From positions 1 through 64,000 of the forward strand of contig NZ_FCOG02000031.1 of the NCBI RefSeq assembly GCF_001544975.2: a stretch of DNA of 64,000 nt. Direction: 5' to 3'. Below are positions 8,257 to 17,018 of this stretch, in pieces. Each line of letters opens with the position of its first letter. The stretch's first letter is position 1. Both the position numbers and the translations under genes were made by a program. Below the pieces are notes generated by a model that worked only from the letters and a program-made list of their open reading frames with translations, did not search any database and was not told the origin of the DNA. This DNA is from Caballeronia arationis. Lineage in GTDB: Bacteria; Pseudomonadota; Gammaproteobacteria; Burkholderiales; Burkholderiaceae.

Positions 8257-8733
8257 ATGTCGAAGAAGCATCACTACACGGTGGAAGTCGCCTGGACGGG
8301 CGATCAGGGCTCCGGCACCTCGCGCTACGACGCCTACTCGCGCGACCATCTCGTGCGCGTGCCCGGCAAGGCGGCAATCGAGGCGTCGAGCGACCCGTCT
8401 TTCCGCGGCGATCCTGCGCGGCACAATCCGGAAGAGCTGTTCGTGGCGTCGCTGTCGTCGTGCCACATGCTGTGGTATCTGCATCTGTGCTCGACGAAGG
8501 GCATCGTCGTGACGGGTTACGTCGACGATGCGCTCGGCACGATGGAAGAAAGCGCGAAAGGAGACGGGCGCTTCACCGATGTCCTGCTGCGCCCGCGCGT
8601 GACGATCGGCGCGGGCGGGGACGTCGAACTCGCGAAGCGGCTGCACGACGATGCACACCACTTCTGCTTTATCGCGAACTCGGTGAATTTCCCGGTGCGC
8701 TGCGAGCCGTCGACGGACGTGTCGACGCTCTAG
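8257..8733 (+). CDS. OsmC/Ohr-family peroxide-response protein
   Basis: A 158-residue member of the OsmC/Ohr fold. These proteins reduce organic hydroperoxides using a pair of cysteines. Cys69 (in ASLSSCHMLWYLHLC) and Cys137 (in HHFCFIANSVNFPV) match the two conserved positions; Cys78 is extra. The NPEELFVASLSSCH segment is the family signature, typical of the YhfA/OsmC-like branch rather than strict Ohr. A GGAG lies nine bases before the ATG at 8257. It closes the three-gene plus-strand group that begins with the thioesterase and converges on the dehydrogenase gene three bases away. Confidence 0.88.
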   Translation: MSKKHHYTVEVAWTGDQGSGTSRYDAYSRDHLVRVPGKAAIEASSDPSFRGDPARHNPEELFVASLSSCHMLWYLHLCSTKGIVVTGYVDDALGTMEESAKGDGRFTDVLLRPRVTIGAGGDVELAKRLHDDAHHFCFIANSVNFPVRCEPSTDVSTL

Positions 8734-8736
8734 CTT

Positions 8737-9756
8737 TTACGCACGCCGGCGGCCGCCGACGAGCGCGTCCGGGTTCGACACGCTCGACGTGTCGCCCGCG
8801 TCGAACGCGAGAATGTTCTTGAACGCCGCACTGAAATAAAGCTCGTAGCTCTCGTGCTCCACATAGCCGATGTGCGGCGTGCAGATCACGTTCTCCATGC
8901 GCAGCAATCCGTAACCCTGCAGGATCGGTTCGCTTTCGTACACGTCGATGGCGACCATCCCCGGCCGATTGTGGTGCAGTGCGTTCAGCAGCGCGTTTTC
9001 CTCGAGCAGTTCGGCGCGGCTCGTGTTGACGAAAAGCGCCGTCGGCTTCATACGCAGCAAATCCTGCTGCGTCACGATGCCGCGCGTGTCGTCGTGCAGG
9101 CGCAGATGCAGCGTCAGCACGTCGCTCTGTTCGAACAGCGCCTCGCGATTCTCCGCAATGTCGTAGCCGTGCTCGCGCGCGAGTTCGAGCGAATGCTCGC
9201 GCCCGTGGATCAGCACGTTCATGCCGAACGCCTTCCCGTAACCTGCGACGAGCCGGCCGATCTTCCCGTAGCCCCAGATGCCGAGCGTCTGGCCGCGCAG
9301 CACCTGTCCGAGACCGAAATTCGGCGGCAGCGCGGACGTCTTCAGCCCCGACTGCTGCCATGCGCCCTGTTTCAGGTTCGCGACGTACTGCGGAATGCGG
9401 CGCTGCGCCGCCATGATCAACGCCCAGGTCAGCTCGGCCGGCGCGATCGGCGAACCGGTTCCCTCCAGCACTGCAATGCCGCGCTCTGTACACGCGTCGA
9501 TGTCGATATGCCCGCCGCCCGCCTTGCCCGTCTGGCTGATCATGCGCAGACGCGGCAGCTTGTCGAGCAGTTGGGAACTGATCCGCGTGCGCTCGCGAAT
9601 GAGGACGAGCGCATCGATTTCCGACAGTCTGCTAGCCAACTGTCCGAGACCGCGTACCGTGTTATTGAAGACCTTGACCTCGTGGTCGTCGAGCAAATGG
9701 AAGCAATCCAGCTTGCGGACCGCGTCCTGATAGTCGTCGAGGATGGCGATTTTCAT
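8737..9756 (-). CDS. D-2-hydroxyacid dehydrogenase family protein
   Basis: A 339-residue NAD(P)-dependent dehydrogenase of the D-isomer 2-hydroxyacid family (lactate/glycerate/phosphoglycerate type). The Rossmann segment reads LGIWGYGKIGRLVAGYGKAF with the GxGxxG fold motif in the second half; the catalytic His lies in CTPHIGYVE near the C-terminus, and the SRAELLEENAL segment is the conserved helix after the substrate Arg. The specific substrate is not evident. I use the ATG at 9756 (MKIAILDDYQ), the usual family start; an in-frame TTG/ATG ten codons upstream is possible, and neither has a clear ribosome binding site. The gene is divergent from pckG across about 510 bases. Confidence 0.87.
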   Translation of the reverse strand: MKIAILDDYQDAVRKLDCFHLLDDHEVKVFNNTVRGLGQLASRLSEIDALVLIRERTRISSQLLDKLPRLRMISQTGKAGGGHIDIDACTERGIAVLEGTGSPIAPAELTWALIMAAQRRIPQYVANLKQGAWQQSGLKTSALPPNFGLGQVLRGQTLGIWGYGKIGRLVAGYGKAFGMNVLIHGREHSLELAREHGYDIAENREALFEQSDVLTLHLRLHDDTRGIVTQQDLLRMKPTALFVNTSRAELLEENALLNALHHNRPGMVAIDVYESEPILQGYGLLRMENVICTPHIGYVEHESYELYFSAAFKNILAFDAGDTSSVSNPDALVGGRRRA

Positions 9757-9786
9757 GAGAGTCGATTGGCTTTTGTTAGGCATCAA

Positions 9787-10265
9787 ACGTGCTGCGAACG
9801 ATCTATGGAAGAAAATAGAGGGGCTAACTTCGGGTAAATACCGAGAAAATCGGTGATTTGCCGTTTATTGCACCGCGTCAAGAAATTCAAGCTGTCGAGT
9901 GCTATGCTTGAACTCCATTTTTTCGGACAGTGAACGGACGCGTCGAAACGTCGTCCGAATATATAAAAATGCCGGCAAAGCCGGAAATCAGCGAGGAGGC
10001 AAGGCAACTTAGTATCTCTTTTTAACAGTTTGTTCCGTGCCGACGCAAGCCGCGATTCCAGACGGCCGCGGCCGGCAAACTGTTTCGGCTCGTCGCGTCG
10101 TGCCCTTATGTGCCCATTTGCGCAGTGGCGGCAACCGGCTTTCGCGTGAAGACGACCGCGAAATGCCGCAGTCCGAACGCCGCCGCCGTGCAGAATGCGC
10201 CTCTCGCCAGGCAGCGTCCGATGAGCGCCTACCGTTTTATAGCCCTTAGGAACGGAGACAGCTCG
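9787..10265. other. Long divergent intergenic region before pckG
   Basis: About 480 bases between two divergent genes. It is AT-richer than its surroundings and holds a GGACG...CGTCC inverted repeat around 9934-9955, an A-T run (TATATAAAAA, about 9960-9969), and a CCGGC-AAA-GCCGG hairpin at about 9972-9984. It ends with GGAG eight bases before the pckG start. Promoters for both genes must lie here. I see no protein gene; an upstream extension of the pckG frame has no ribosome binding site. Confidence 0.5.
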
Positions 10266-12131
10266 ATGAATCAGCCCGCAGTAGTCGAACAGAACAACGC
10301 CGTCGAAATCGATGCGCCAGCGTATGTCAGGCACCGAAAACTCATCGACTGGGTTCAGCGCGTCGCCGCGCTGACGAAGCCCGAGCGCGTCGTCTGGTGC
10401 GACGGCAGCCAGGCGGAATACGACCGTCTATGCGAACAGATGGTTTCCGCCGGCACGCTCAAGAAGCTCAACCCCGCCAAACGTCCCAACTCCTTCCTTG
10501 CCTGTTCCGATGCATCCGACGTCGCCCGCGTCGAGGATCGCACCTTCATTTGCTCCGAGCGTCCGGAAGACGCTGGACCGACCAACAACTGGATCGACCC
10601 GCAGGAAATGCGCACGACGCTCGACGGCCTCTTCGAAGGCTCGATGCGCGGCCGCACGATGTACGTCGTGCCGTTCTCGATGGGCCCGCTCGGTTCGCCG
10701 ATCGCGCATATCGGCGTGGAGTTGTCGGACAGCCCGTATGTCGTGACGAACATGCGCATCATGACGCGCATGGGCCGCGCGGTGTACGACGTGCTCGGCA
10801 CTGACGGCGCGTTCGTGCCGTGCGTGCATTCGGTCGGCGCGCCGCTCGTTGAAGGCAAGAAGGACGTGCCGTGGCCGTGCAACGACACGAAGTACATCGT
10901 GCATTTCCCCGAATCGCGTGAAATCTGGAGCTTCGGCTCGGGCTACGGCGGTAACGCGCTGCTCGGCAAGAAGTGTTTCGCGCTGCGCATCGCCTCGACG
11001 ATGGGGCGCGACGAAGGCTGGCTCGCCGAGCACATGCTGATTCTGGGCGTCACGTCGCCGCAAGGGCGCAAGTATCACGTCGCGGCTGCGTTCCCGTCGG
11101 CGTGCGGCAAGACCAACTTCGCGATGCTGATTCCGCCGTCGGACATGAACGGCTGGAAGGTGACGACCATCGGCGACGACATCGCCTGGATCAAGCCGGG
11201 CCGCGACGGCCGTCTTTACGCGATCAACCCGGAAGCCGGCTATTTCGGCGTGGCGCCGGGCACGAGCGAAAAGACCAACTTCAACGCGATGGCGACGCTG
11301 AAGGAAAACGTAATCTTCACGAACGTCGCGCTGACCGACGACGGCGACGTCTGGTGGGAAGGCATGACCGACACGCCGCCCGCGCACCTGATCGACTGGC
11401 AGGGCCGCGACTGGACGCCGGAAATCGCGAAGGAAACCGGCGCAAAGGCGGCGCACCCGAACGCGCGCTTCACGGCGCCGGCGTCGCAATGCCCGTCGAT
11501 CGATCCGGACTGGGAGAATCCCGCCGGCGTGCCGATCGACGCGTTCATCTTCGGCGGACGACGCTCGAACACGGTGCCGCTTGTGACCGAGGCGCGCGAC
11601 TGGAAGGAAGGCGTCTACATGGCCGCGACGATGGGCTCCGAGACCACGGCGGCCGCGGCGGGCCAGCAGGGCGTCGTGCGCCGCGACCCGTTCGCGATGC
11701 TGCCCTTCTGCGGCTACAACATGAGCGACTACTTCGGCCACTGGCTCAAGATGGGCGAACGGCTCGACGCGATGAACGCGAAGGCGCCGAAGTTCTTCTG
11801 CGTCAACTGGTTCCGAAAGGGCGACGACGGCAAATTCGTGTGGCCTGGCTTCGGCGAGAACATGCGGGTGCTGAACTGGATGGTGGGCCGGATCGAAGGC
11901 ACGGCAGCCGGCGACGAGCACGCTTTCGGCATCTCGCCGCGCTACGAGGACATCGACTGGGGCGGTCTGCCGTTCACCCGCGAGCAGTTCGAGCAGGTGA
12001 TTTCCGTCAACGATACCGCGTGGCGCGAGGAACTCGCATTACACGACGAACTGTTCAACAAGCTCCAGCAAGGCCTGCCTGAACAACTGCCGGAGGCGAA
12101 GGCAGGGATCGAGAAGCGTCTCGCTGCCTGA
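10266..12131 (+). CDS. pckG: Phosphoenolpyruvate carboxykinase (GTP)
   Basis: A 621-residue GTP-dependent PEP carboxykinase, converting oxaloacetate plus GTP to PEP, CO2 and GDP for gluconeogenesis. Length fits the GTP family rather than the ~540-residue ATP type. The kinase P-loop with the hyper-reactive cysteine is visible as FPSACGKTNFAM (about residues 277-288), and the GRRSNTVPLVTEA segment near residue 430 is typical of the family. The chosen ATG has GGAG eight bases upstream; longer in-frame extensions lack this. A hairpin follows the stop codon. Confidence 0.97.
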   Translation: MNQPAVVEQNNAVEIDAPAYVRHRKLIDWVQRVAALTKPERVVWCDGSQAEYDRLCEQMVSAGTLKKLNPAKRPNSFLACSDASDVARVEDRTFICSERPEDAGPTNNWIDPQEMRTTLDGLFEGSMRGRTMYVVPFSMGPLGSPIAHIGVELSDSPYVVTNMRIMTRMGRAVYDVLGTDGAFVPCVHSVGAPLVEGKKDVPWPCNDTKYIVHFPESREIWSFGSGYGGNALLGKKCFALRIASTMGRDEGWLAEHMLILGVTSPQGRKYHVAAAFPSACGKTNFAMLIPPSDMNGWKVTTIGDDIAWIKPGRDGRLYAINPEAGYFGVAPGTSEKTNFNAMATLKENVIFTNVALTDDGDVWWEGMTDTPPAHLIDWQGRDWTPEIAKETGAKAAHPNARFTAPASQCPSIDPDWENPAGVPIDAFIFGGRRSNTVPLVTEARDWKEGVYMAATMGSETTAAAAGQQGVVRRDPFAMLPFCGYNMSDYFGHWLKMGERLDAMNAKAPKFFCVNWFRKGDDGKFVWPGFGENMRVLNWMVGRIEGTAAGDEHAFGISPRYEDIDWGGLPFTREQFEQVISVNDTAWREELALHDELFNKLQQGLPEQLPEAKAGIEKRLAA

Positions 12132-12168
12132 AATCTGCGAGCAGATTAGCGTGATCTTCTGAATCAAT

Positions 12169-12210
12169 CCCCAATACCGGCTTCGCATCCCGAAGCCGGA
12201 TATTGGGGCG
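12169..12210 (+). terminator. Hairpin after pckG
   Basis: A near-perfect inverted repeat (CCCCAATA-CCGGCTTCG / CGAAGCCGG-TATTGGGG with one bulged base) begins 38 bases after the pckG stop. The T-run is weak, so it may need Rho or act as an mRNA 3'-end stabiliser. Confidence 0.6.
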
Positions 12211-12459
12211 TCTTATCCCGCCAAAATTGGCGCGGCCAGCTTTCCAATTTCCCCTGTGCTTACATACACCCCACGCAAATGTTGCTGGATGCGCAACAAC
12301 CCGCGATTTTTCACGTTTTTGGGGCGCTAACCCGCAAGCTTTCGCCAAAAAAAGGCCGGGAATCGGCAACTTCTGCACGATTTCGCGAGTCCTAGGATAA
12401 TTCGCAATTGCGTTGCACAAAGAAATAGGAAAGCCGTATTTGCGGCAGGAGTTGTCCCC

Positions 12460-13584
12460 ATGGATCATTTGCAGTCGATGAAGGTGTTTGTCCGTGTTGC
12501 GGACCTGGGCAGTTTCGCCCGCGCAGCCAACTCGATGGATATTTCGAACGCGGTGGCGACGCGCCACATCGCGGACCTGGAAGGGCGGCTCGGTACGCGC
12601 CTGCTCAACCGCACGACGCGCAGCCTGTCGCTCACCGAATCGGGTCAGGTCTATCTGGAACGCGCGCGGCAGATCCTCGACGAACTCGATGACGTCGAGC
12701 AGATGGTGGTCGCGCGCAATCACGAACCGGTCGGCTCGCTGCGCATCGTCGCGCCCGTCGTGTTCGGGCTGCACAATCTTGCGCCGGTCCTGCAGACCTA
12801 TGCGCAGCGGTATCCCAAGGTCGTGCCTGATGTGACGCTCGTCGACCGGCAGGTCGATCTCGTCGAAGAAGGGTTCGATGTCGGCATCGTGATCGCGCGC
12901 CAGGTGAGAAGCGCGAGCGTCGTCACGCGGCGCCTGACGACCGGCTGCATGACCGTCTGCGCGACCCCGGATTATCTGGCGACGCACGGCACGCCGACGC
13001 GTCCCGAGGAACTGCTCGCGCATCCGTGCCTCAGCCTGCCGTCGGAATACTGGGGCGACGAACGCGTGTTCACCGGTCCGGAAGGCGAGGTGCGCGTGCG
13101 GCCGTCGAACGTGATCGTCGCGAACAACACGGAGATGCTGCGGCAGTTCGCGCTGCTCGGCATGGGCATCGCGATCCTGCCGAGCTATCTGATCGGCAAC
13201 GATACGACGAGCGGGCGCTTCGTCCGGCTGCTGTCCGACTATCGGCTGCCGCAGGTCGAGATCAACGTCGCGTATCCGAGCCGCCGCCATCTACCGGCGA
13301 AGGTGCGCACGTTCATCGATCATCTCGTCGAGCATTTCAGCCAGACGCCGAATCATCAGCTTGGCGAGCAGTGGGCGAAGGACGGTTTCGCGAAGCCGGG
13401 CGCGCCCGCCCTGGACGGCAAGGAGTCTGCGCCGCTCGTCGCGCACGCGGCCTATGCGCACAATGGCGCCGACGAGCACCGCGCGACCGCGACCGCCGCG
13501 CGTCCGGTCGATGGCGAACTCGGTTCAAAACTCGCGAAGCCGTCGCGTTCGCGCGCGCGGATGCCGGCGCACTCGCCTTATTGA
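12460..13584 (+). CDS. LysR-family transcriptional regulator with C-terminal extension
   Basis: A 374-residue LysR-type regulator. The N-terminal winged helix is clear (MKVFVRVADLGSFARAAN to about residue 60, followed by the linker helix to about 90), then the periplasmic-binding-like effector domain to about residue 300. It is of the CrgA/DsdC-neighbour group common in Burkholderiaceae. LysR proteins are usually about 300 residues; here roughly 70 extra residues, rich in Ala, Arg and Pro, follow the effector domain and look disordered. The gene is preceded by a 250-base gene-free leader after the pckG hairpin. Its targets are unknown; adjacent genes on either side are not classic LysR-divergent partners. 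Confidence 0.9.
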   Translation: MDHLQSMKVFVRVADLGSFARAANSMDISNAVATRHIADLEGRLGTRLLNRTTRSLSLTESGQVYLERARQILDELDDVEQMVVARNHEPVGSLRIVAPVVFGLHNLAPVLQTYAQRYPKVVPDVTLVDRQVDLVEEGFDVGIVIARQVRSASVVTRRLTTGCMTVCATPDYLATHGTPTRPEELLAHPCLSLPSEYWGDERVFTGPEGEVRVRPSNVIVANNTEMLRQFALLGMGIAILPSYLIGNDTTSGRFVRLLSDYRLPQVEINVAYPSRRHLPAKVRTFIDHLVEHFSQTPNHQLGEQWAKDGFAKPGAPALDGKESAPLVAHAAYAHNGADEHRATATAARPVDGELGSKLAKPSRSRARMPAHSPY

Positions 13585-13615
13585 ACTGAGAGCGCTCCAG
13601 CCGAAGCTCAAATAG

Positions 13616-13651
13616 AAAACGGCCCGCGAATCGCTTCGCGGGCCGTTTTCT
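13616..13651. terminator. Bidirectional terminator between the LysR gene and topB
   Basis: AAAACGGCCCGCGAA-TCGC-TTCGCGGGCCGTTTT: a long perfect stem flanked by A and T runs, placed between convergent genes. Confidence 0.92.
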
Positions 13652-13672
13652 ATGGGCGGAGAACCGGCGGAA

Positions 13673-16327
13673 TCAACCGGTCTTGCGCGCAGTCGTCTTT
13701 TTCGCGGCCGCCTTCTTGGCCGGCGCTTTCTTCGCCGCGGTCTTGGCAGGCGCCTTTGCCGTCCTGGTGGCGGCTACCGCGACATCGCCGTCGCCTTCAT
13801 CCTCGCCGCCATCGGCAGGCGATGCCGCCGCGCCGCGCTTGACCGCCGCCGTTTTCGCGCCGGGCTTCGGCTCCTTCTTCTCGAATTCGAAGCCGATCTT
13901 ACCGTCCGGCTGCTTCACGAGGAACGCCTTGAAGTTGCGGCCGGTCCGCGACGACTTGAAGTTCGTCAGCAGATCGGTGCGGCCTTCCTCGAGCAGCTTC
14001 GCCATCTGATCGCGCGCGATTTCCTGCTGCAGGATCACCTTGCCGGAGCGGAAATCGCACGTTTTCGGATTCGAAACCGAGTTTTCGCAGACATAGCTCA
14101 TGCCGTGCTCGTACACGCGCGACTGGCATTTCGGACAATGGCCGACCGGCGTCTGCTCCGAGAAATCGGGCGGTTCGCCGTCTTCGCCGCCGGAGTCCTG
14201 CCCGAAGTCGAATTCGAGCTTGTAGTTCTTGATCTCATCGTCGAAGGAGAGCTTGAGGATCGCCGAAAACGGACGGCCCATCTTGCTGCGAAATCCCGAC
14301 AGCGGCCCGATCGTCTTTTCCTTCAGCAATTCCTCGACTTCCGGAATCTCGAACTGGCGTCCGCCCGGAATCTTCGAAATCGAGAACTCGCACTTGCTGC
14401 ACGCGAAGCGGCGGTAGTTTTCCTTCACCTGGCCGCCGCAATTCGGACACGGCGTTTCGAGCGTCGCGTAGTCGCCGGGGATCGTGTCGGAGTCGTACTC
14501 CTTCGCGCGCTTGACGATGGTTTGCGTCATGCGCGCGATTTCCTGCATGAACGCATCGCGATGCAGGTTGCCGCGCTCCATCTGCGAAAGCTTGTGCTCC
14601 CACTCGCCGGTCAGTTCCGGCGCCGTCAGTTCCTCGACGCCGAGGCCGCGCAAAAGCGTCATCAGCTGGAACGCTTTCGCGGTCGGAATCAGCTCGCGCC
14701 CTTCGCGCACCATGTACTTCTCGCCGAGCAGCCCTTCGATGATCGCCGCGCGCGTCGCCGGCGTGCCGAGACCCTTCGCGGCCATCGCTTCGCGCAGTTC
14801 CTCGTCTTCGACAAGCTTGCCCGCGCCTTCCATCGCCGAAAGCAGCGACGCCTCGTTGTAGCGCGCGGGAGGCTTGGTCACGAGGCCGTGCGCCGCGACC
14901 TTCTCGACATCGACCTTTTCGTCTTTCTGCACCGGCACGAGGTTGGCGTCCTCGCCGGAGATTTCCTTGCCGTAGACCTGCAGCCAGCCCGGCTCGACCA
15001 GCACCTTGCCTTCGGTCTTGAAATGATGGCCGGCGACTTCGGTGATGCGCGTCGTCACGAGATATTCGGCCGGCGGGAAGAACACGGCGAGAAAGCGCTT
15101 CACGACGAGGTCGTAGAGCTTCTGCTCCGGCTCGGACAGCGCTTTGGGCGCCTGCAGCGTCGGGATGATGGCGAAGTGGTCGCTGATCTTCGAGTTGTCG
15201 AAGATGCGCTTGTTCGGCTTGACCCAACCCTTGTCGAGCACCTGCTTCGCGTGCGGCAGATAGTTGTTGCTCTCCTTCAACATCGAGAGCGTGTCCTTCA
15301 CCGTGGCGATGTAGTCCTCGGGCAGGGCGCGCGCGTCGGTACGCGGGTAGGTCAGGACCTTGTGCTTTTCATACAGAGCCTGCGCGAGACCGAGCGTGTT
15401 CTTCGCCGAAAAGCCGAAGCGGCCATTGGCTTCGCGCTGGAGGCTCGTCAGGTCGAAGAGCATCGGCGACATCTGCGTCGACGGCTTCGATTCTTCCGTC
15501 ACCGTGCCGGTCTTGCCGCGACAGGCCGCGACGATCGATTCCGCCGCCGCGAGGCTCCAGAGCCGCGAGTCGCGCTGCTCGGGATCGCCCTCGACGCGCT
15601 TGAATTTCGGGTCGAACCAGCGGCCTTCGTACAGGCCCTTCGCTGCGATGAACTCGGCGCGCACTTCCCAGTAGTCGCGTGGCACGAAGCGGCGGATCTT
15701 CTCCTCGCGTTCGACGACGATCGACAACGTCGGCGTCTGAACGCGGCCGACGGTCGTCAGGAAGAAACCGCCCCCCTTGCTGTTGAACGCCGTCATCGCG
15801 CGCGTGCCGTTGATGCCGACGAGCCAGTCCGCTTCCGAGCGGCAGCGTGCAGCGTCGGCGAGCGGCTGCATGTCGGCGTCGCTGCGCAGGTTGGCGAAGC
15901 CTTCGCGGATCGAGCCGGCGGTCATCGACTGGAGCCAGAGGCGCTGGACCGGCTGCTTCGCCTTCGCGTGCTGCGCGATCAGGCGGAAGATCAGTTCGCC
16001 CTCGCGCCCCGCGTCGCAGGCGTTGATCAGGCGGTCGATGTCCTTGCGCTTGAGCAGCTTTGTCAGCACCTTCAGGCGCGATTCGCTCTTCGCGATCGGA
16101 TTCAGGTCGAAATGCGGCGGAATGACGGGCAGATTGGCGAAACTCCACTTGCCGCGCTTGACGTCGTATTCCTCCGGCGCCGCGATCTCCAGCAGGTGGC
16201 CGACGGCGGACGACAGCACGTAGTCGTCGCTTTCGTAGTATTCGTCATGCTTGGTGAAGCCGCCCAGCGCGCGCGCGATGTCGTTCGCGACAGAAGGCTT
16301 CTCGGCGATGATCAGGGCTTTGGACAT
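13673..16327 (-). CDS. topB: DNA topoisomerase III (type IA), long form
   Basis: An 884-residue type IA topoisomerase that breaks and rejoins single strands, helping to separate replication or recombination intermediates. The N-terminal TOPRIM domain begins KALIIAEKPSVANDIARALGG and carries the acidic DAGREGELIFRL motif (about residues 106-117). The catalytic tyrosine lies in TYPRTDARALPEDY near residue 325. E. coli TopB is about 650 residues. This protein adds two C-terminal Cys4 zinc ribbons (CPNCGG...CSKC near 615-640 and CPKCQ...C near 725-755) and a Lys/Ala-rich basic tail of about 60 residues. Those extra domains resemble topoisomerase I organisation, so topA-like function cannot be excluded, but the core matches the TopB group. 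Confidence 0.9.
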   Translation of the reverse strand: MSKALIIAEKPSVANDIARALGGFTKHDEYYESDDYVLSSAVGHLLEIAAPEEYDVKRGKWSFANLPVIPPHFDLNPIAKSESRLKVLTKLLKRKDIDRLINACDAGREGELIFRLIAQHAKAKQPVQRLWLQSMTAGSIREGFANLRSDADMQPLADAARCRSEADWLVGINGTRAMTAFNSKGGGFFLTTVGRVQTPTLSIVVEREEKIRRFVPRDYWEVRAEFIAAKGLYEGRWFDPKFKRVEGDPEQRDSRLWSLAAAESIVAACRGKTGTVTEESKPSTQMSPMLFDLTSLQREANGRFGFSAKNTLGLAQALYEKHKVLTYPRTDARALPEDYIATVKDTLSMLKESNNYLPHAKQVLDKGWVKPNKRIFDNSKISDHFAIIPTLQAPKALSEPEQKLYDLVVKRFLAVFFPPAEYLVTTRITEVAGHHFKTEGKVLVEPGWLQVYGKEISGEDANLVPVQKDEKVDVEKVAAHGLVTKPPARYNEASLLSAMEGAGKLVEDEELREAMAAKGLGTPATRAAIIEGLLGEKYMVREGRELIPTAKAFQLMTLLRGLGVEELTAPELTGEWEHKLSQMERGNLHRDAFMQEIARMTQTIVKRAKEYDSDTIPGDYATLETPCPNCGGQVKENYRRFACSKCEFSISKIPGGRQFEIPEVEELLKEKTIGPLSGFRSKMGRPFSAILKLSFDDEIKNYKLEFDFGQDSGGEDGEPPDFSEQTPVGHCPKCQSRVYEHGMSYVCENSVSNPKTCDFRSGKVILQQEIARDQMAKLLEEGRTDLLTNFKSSRTGRNFKAFLVKQPDGKIGFEFEKKEPKPGAKTAAVKRGAAASPADGGEDEGDGDVAVAATRTAKAPAKTAAKKAPAKKAAAKKTTARKTG

Positions 16328-16533
16328 GACTCGATTTGGTTGGGGACTGGCATGGGTTCCGGTTTTGGACCCGTTAACGCCGCTTTATAGCACACGGTTC
16401 GCGCAACGCGACGCCCATGTCATATAAAAGCGGCCCGTCGAACGGTGCGCCCGAACGTTGCACGAACCGCACTGCCGCCGGTTTTCGGCTGCGGCGCGAG
16501 GGCGACCGGAGGCCGTTTTCGGCGCCCCCGACG

Positions 16534-16911
16534 CTAGGCTTCCGCGAGCGCGGGACGCAGTTTCGGCGCGCCCACGACGCCCGGCAACGCGGTCAGGTCG
16601 ACTAGCATGCGCTCGACAATCGACGCCTGCGGCAGCACCGTGCCGAAAAAGCGCGTCGTGATCGCGTCCTCGATCAGGATCGTCGGGAAATTCTCGACGT
16701 CGAGATCGTCGAAACGATCCGCCTGGTTCTCGATGTCGATCCAGGCGAAGCAGATATCCGGGTGAGCGTCGGCCAGCCGGTCGAAACCCTCGCGATATTC
16801 GCGGCAAGTCCCGCACCAGTCCGCGCACAGGCAGGCGACGAAGAGCGTATCCGGTTCGGCGATACGTTCAGCGATCTGCTCGGCGTCGGTGTCGAGATTC
16901 AGCGCGGGCAT
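16534..16911 (-). CDS. Thioredoxin-family protein
   Basis: A 125-residue cytoplasmic thioredoxin-fold protein with a redox motif WCGTC (about residues 31-35). The motif residue pair between the cysteines is Gly-Thr instead of the Gly-Pro of classical thioredoxin, and the segment FVACLCADWCGTCREYREGF has an additional Cys. The cis-proline loop appears as NFPTILIED. I use the ATG at 16911, which has AAGGA just upstream; a longer frame reaches 17022 but overlaps the end of dprA by four bases. It lies directly downstream of dprA on the same strand and upstream of topB. Confidence 0.83.
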   Translation of the reverse strand: MPALNLDTDAEQIAERIAEPDTLFVACLCADWCGTCREYREGFDRLADAHPDICFAWIDIENQADRFDDLDVENFPTILIEDAITTRFFGTVLPQASIVERMLVDLTALPGVVGAPKLRPALAEA

Positions 16912-17018
16912 GGTGGTCCTTGGTAATCCTTGGTGGTTCGACAGGCGATTCTTTTTACCGCCGGGGTCGGCTGGGCGGTTTCTGGCCGGTATTTTCGCGA
17001 ATGTAGCATGAGCCAGCG

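Noticed and set aside
13652..16390. 912-residue open frame on the plus strand opposite topB
   Set aside because: It mirrors the topoisomerase gene in a high-GC antisense frame, is Arg-rich without any domain, and topB on the other strand has all family motifs.
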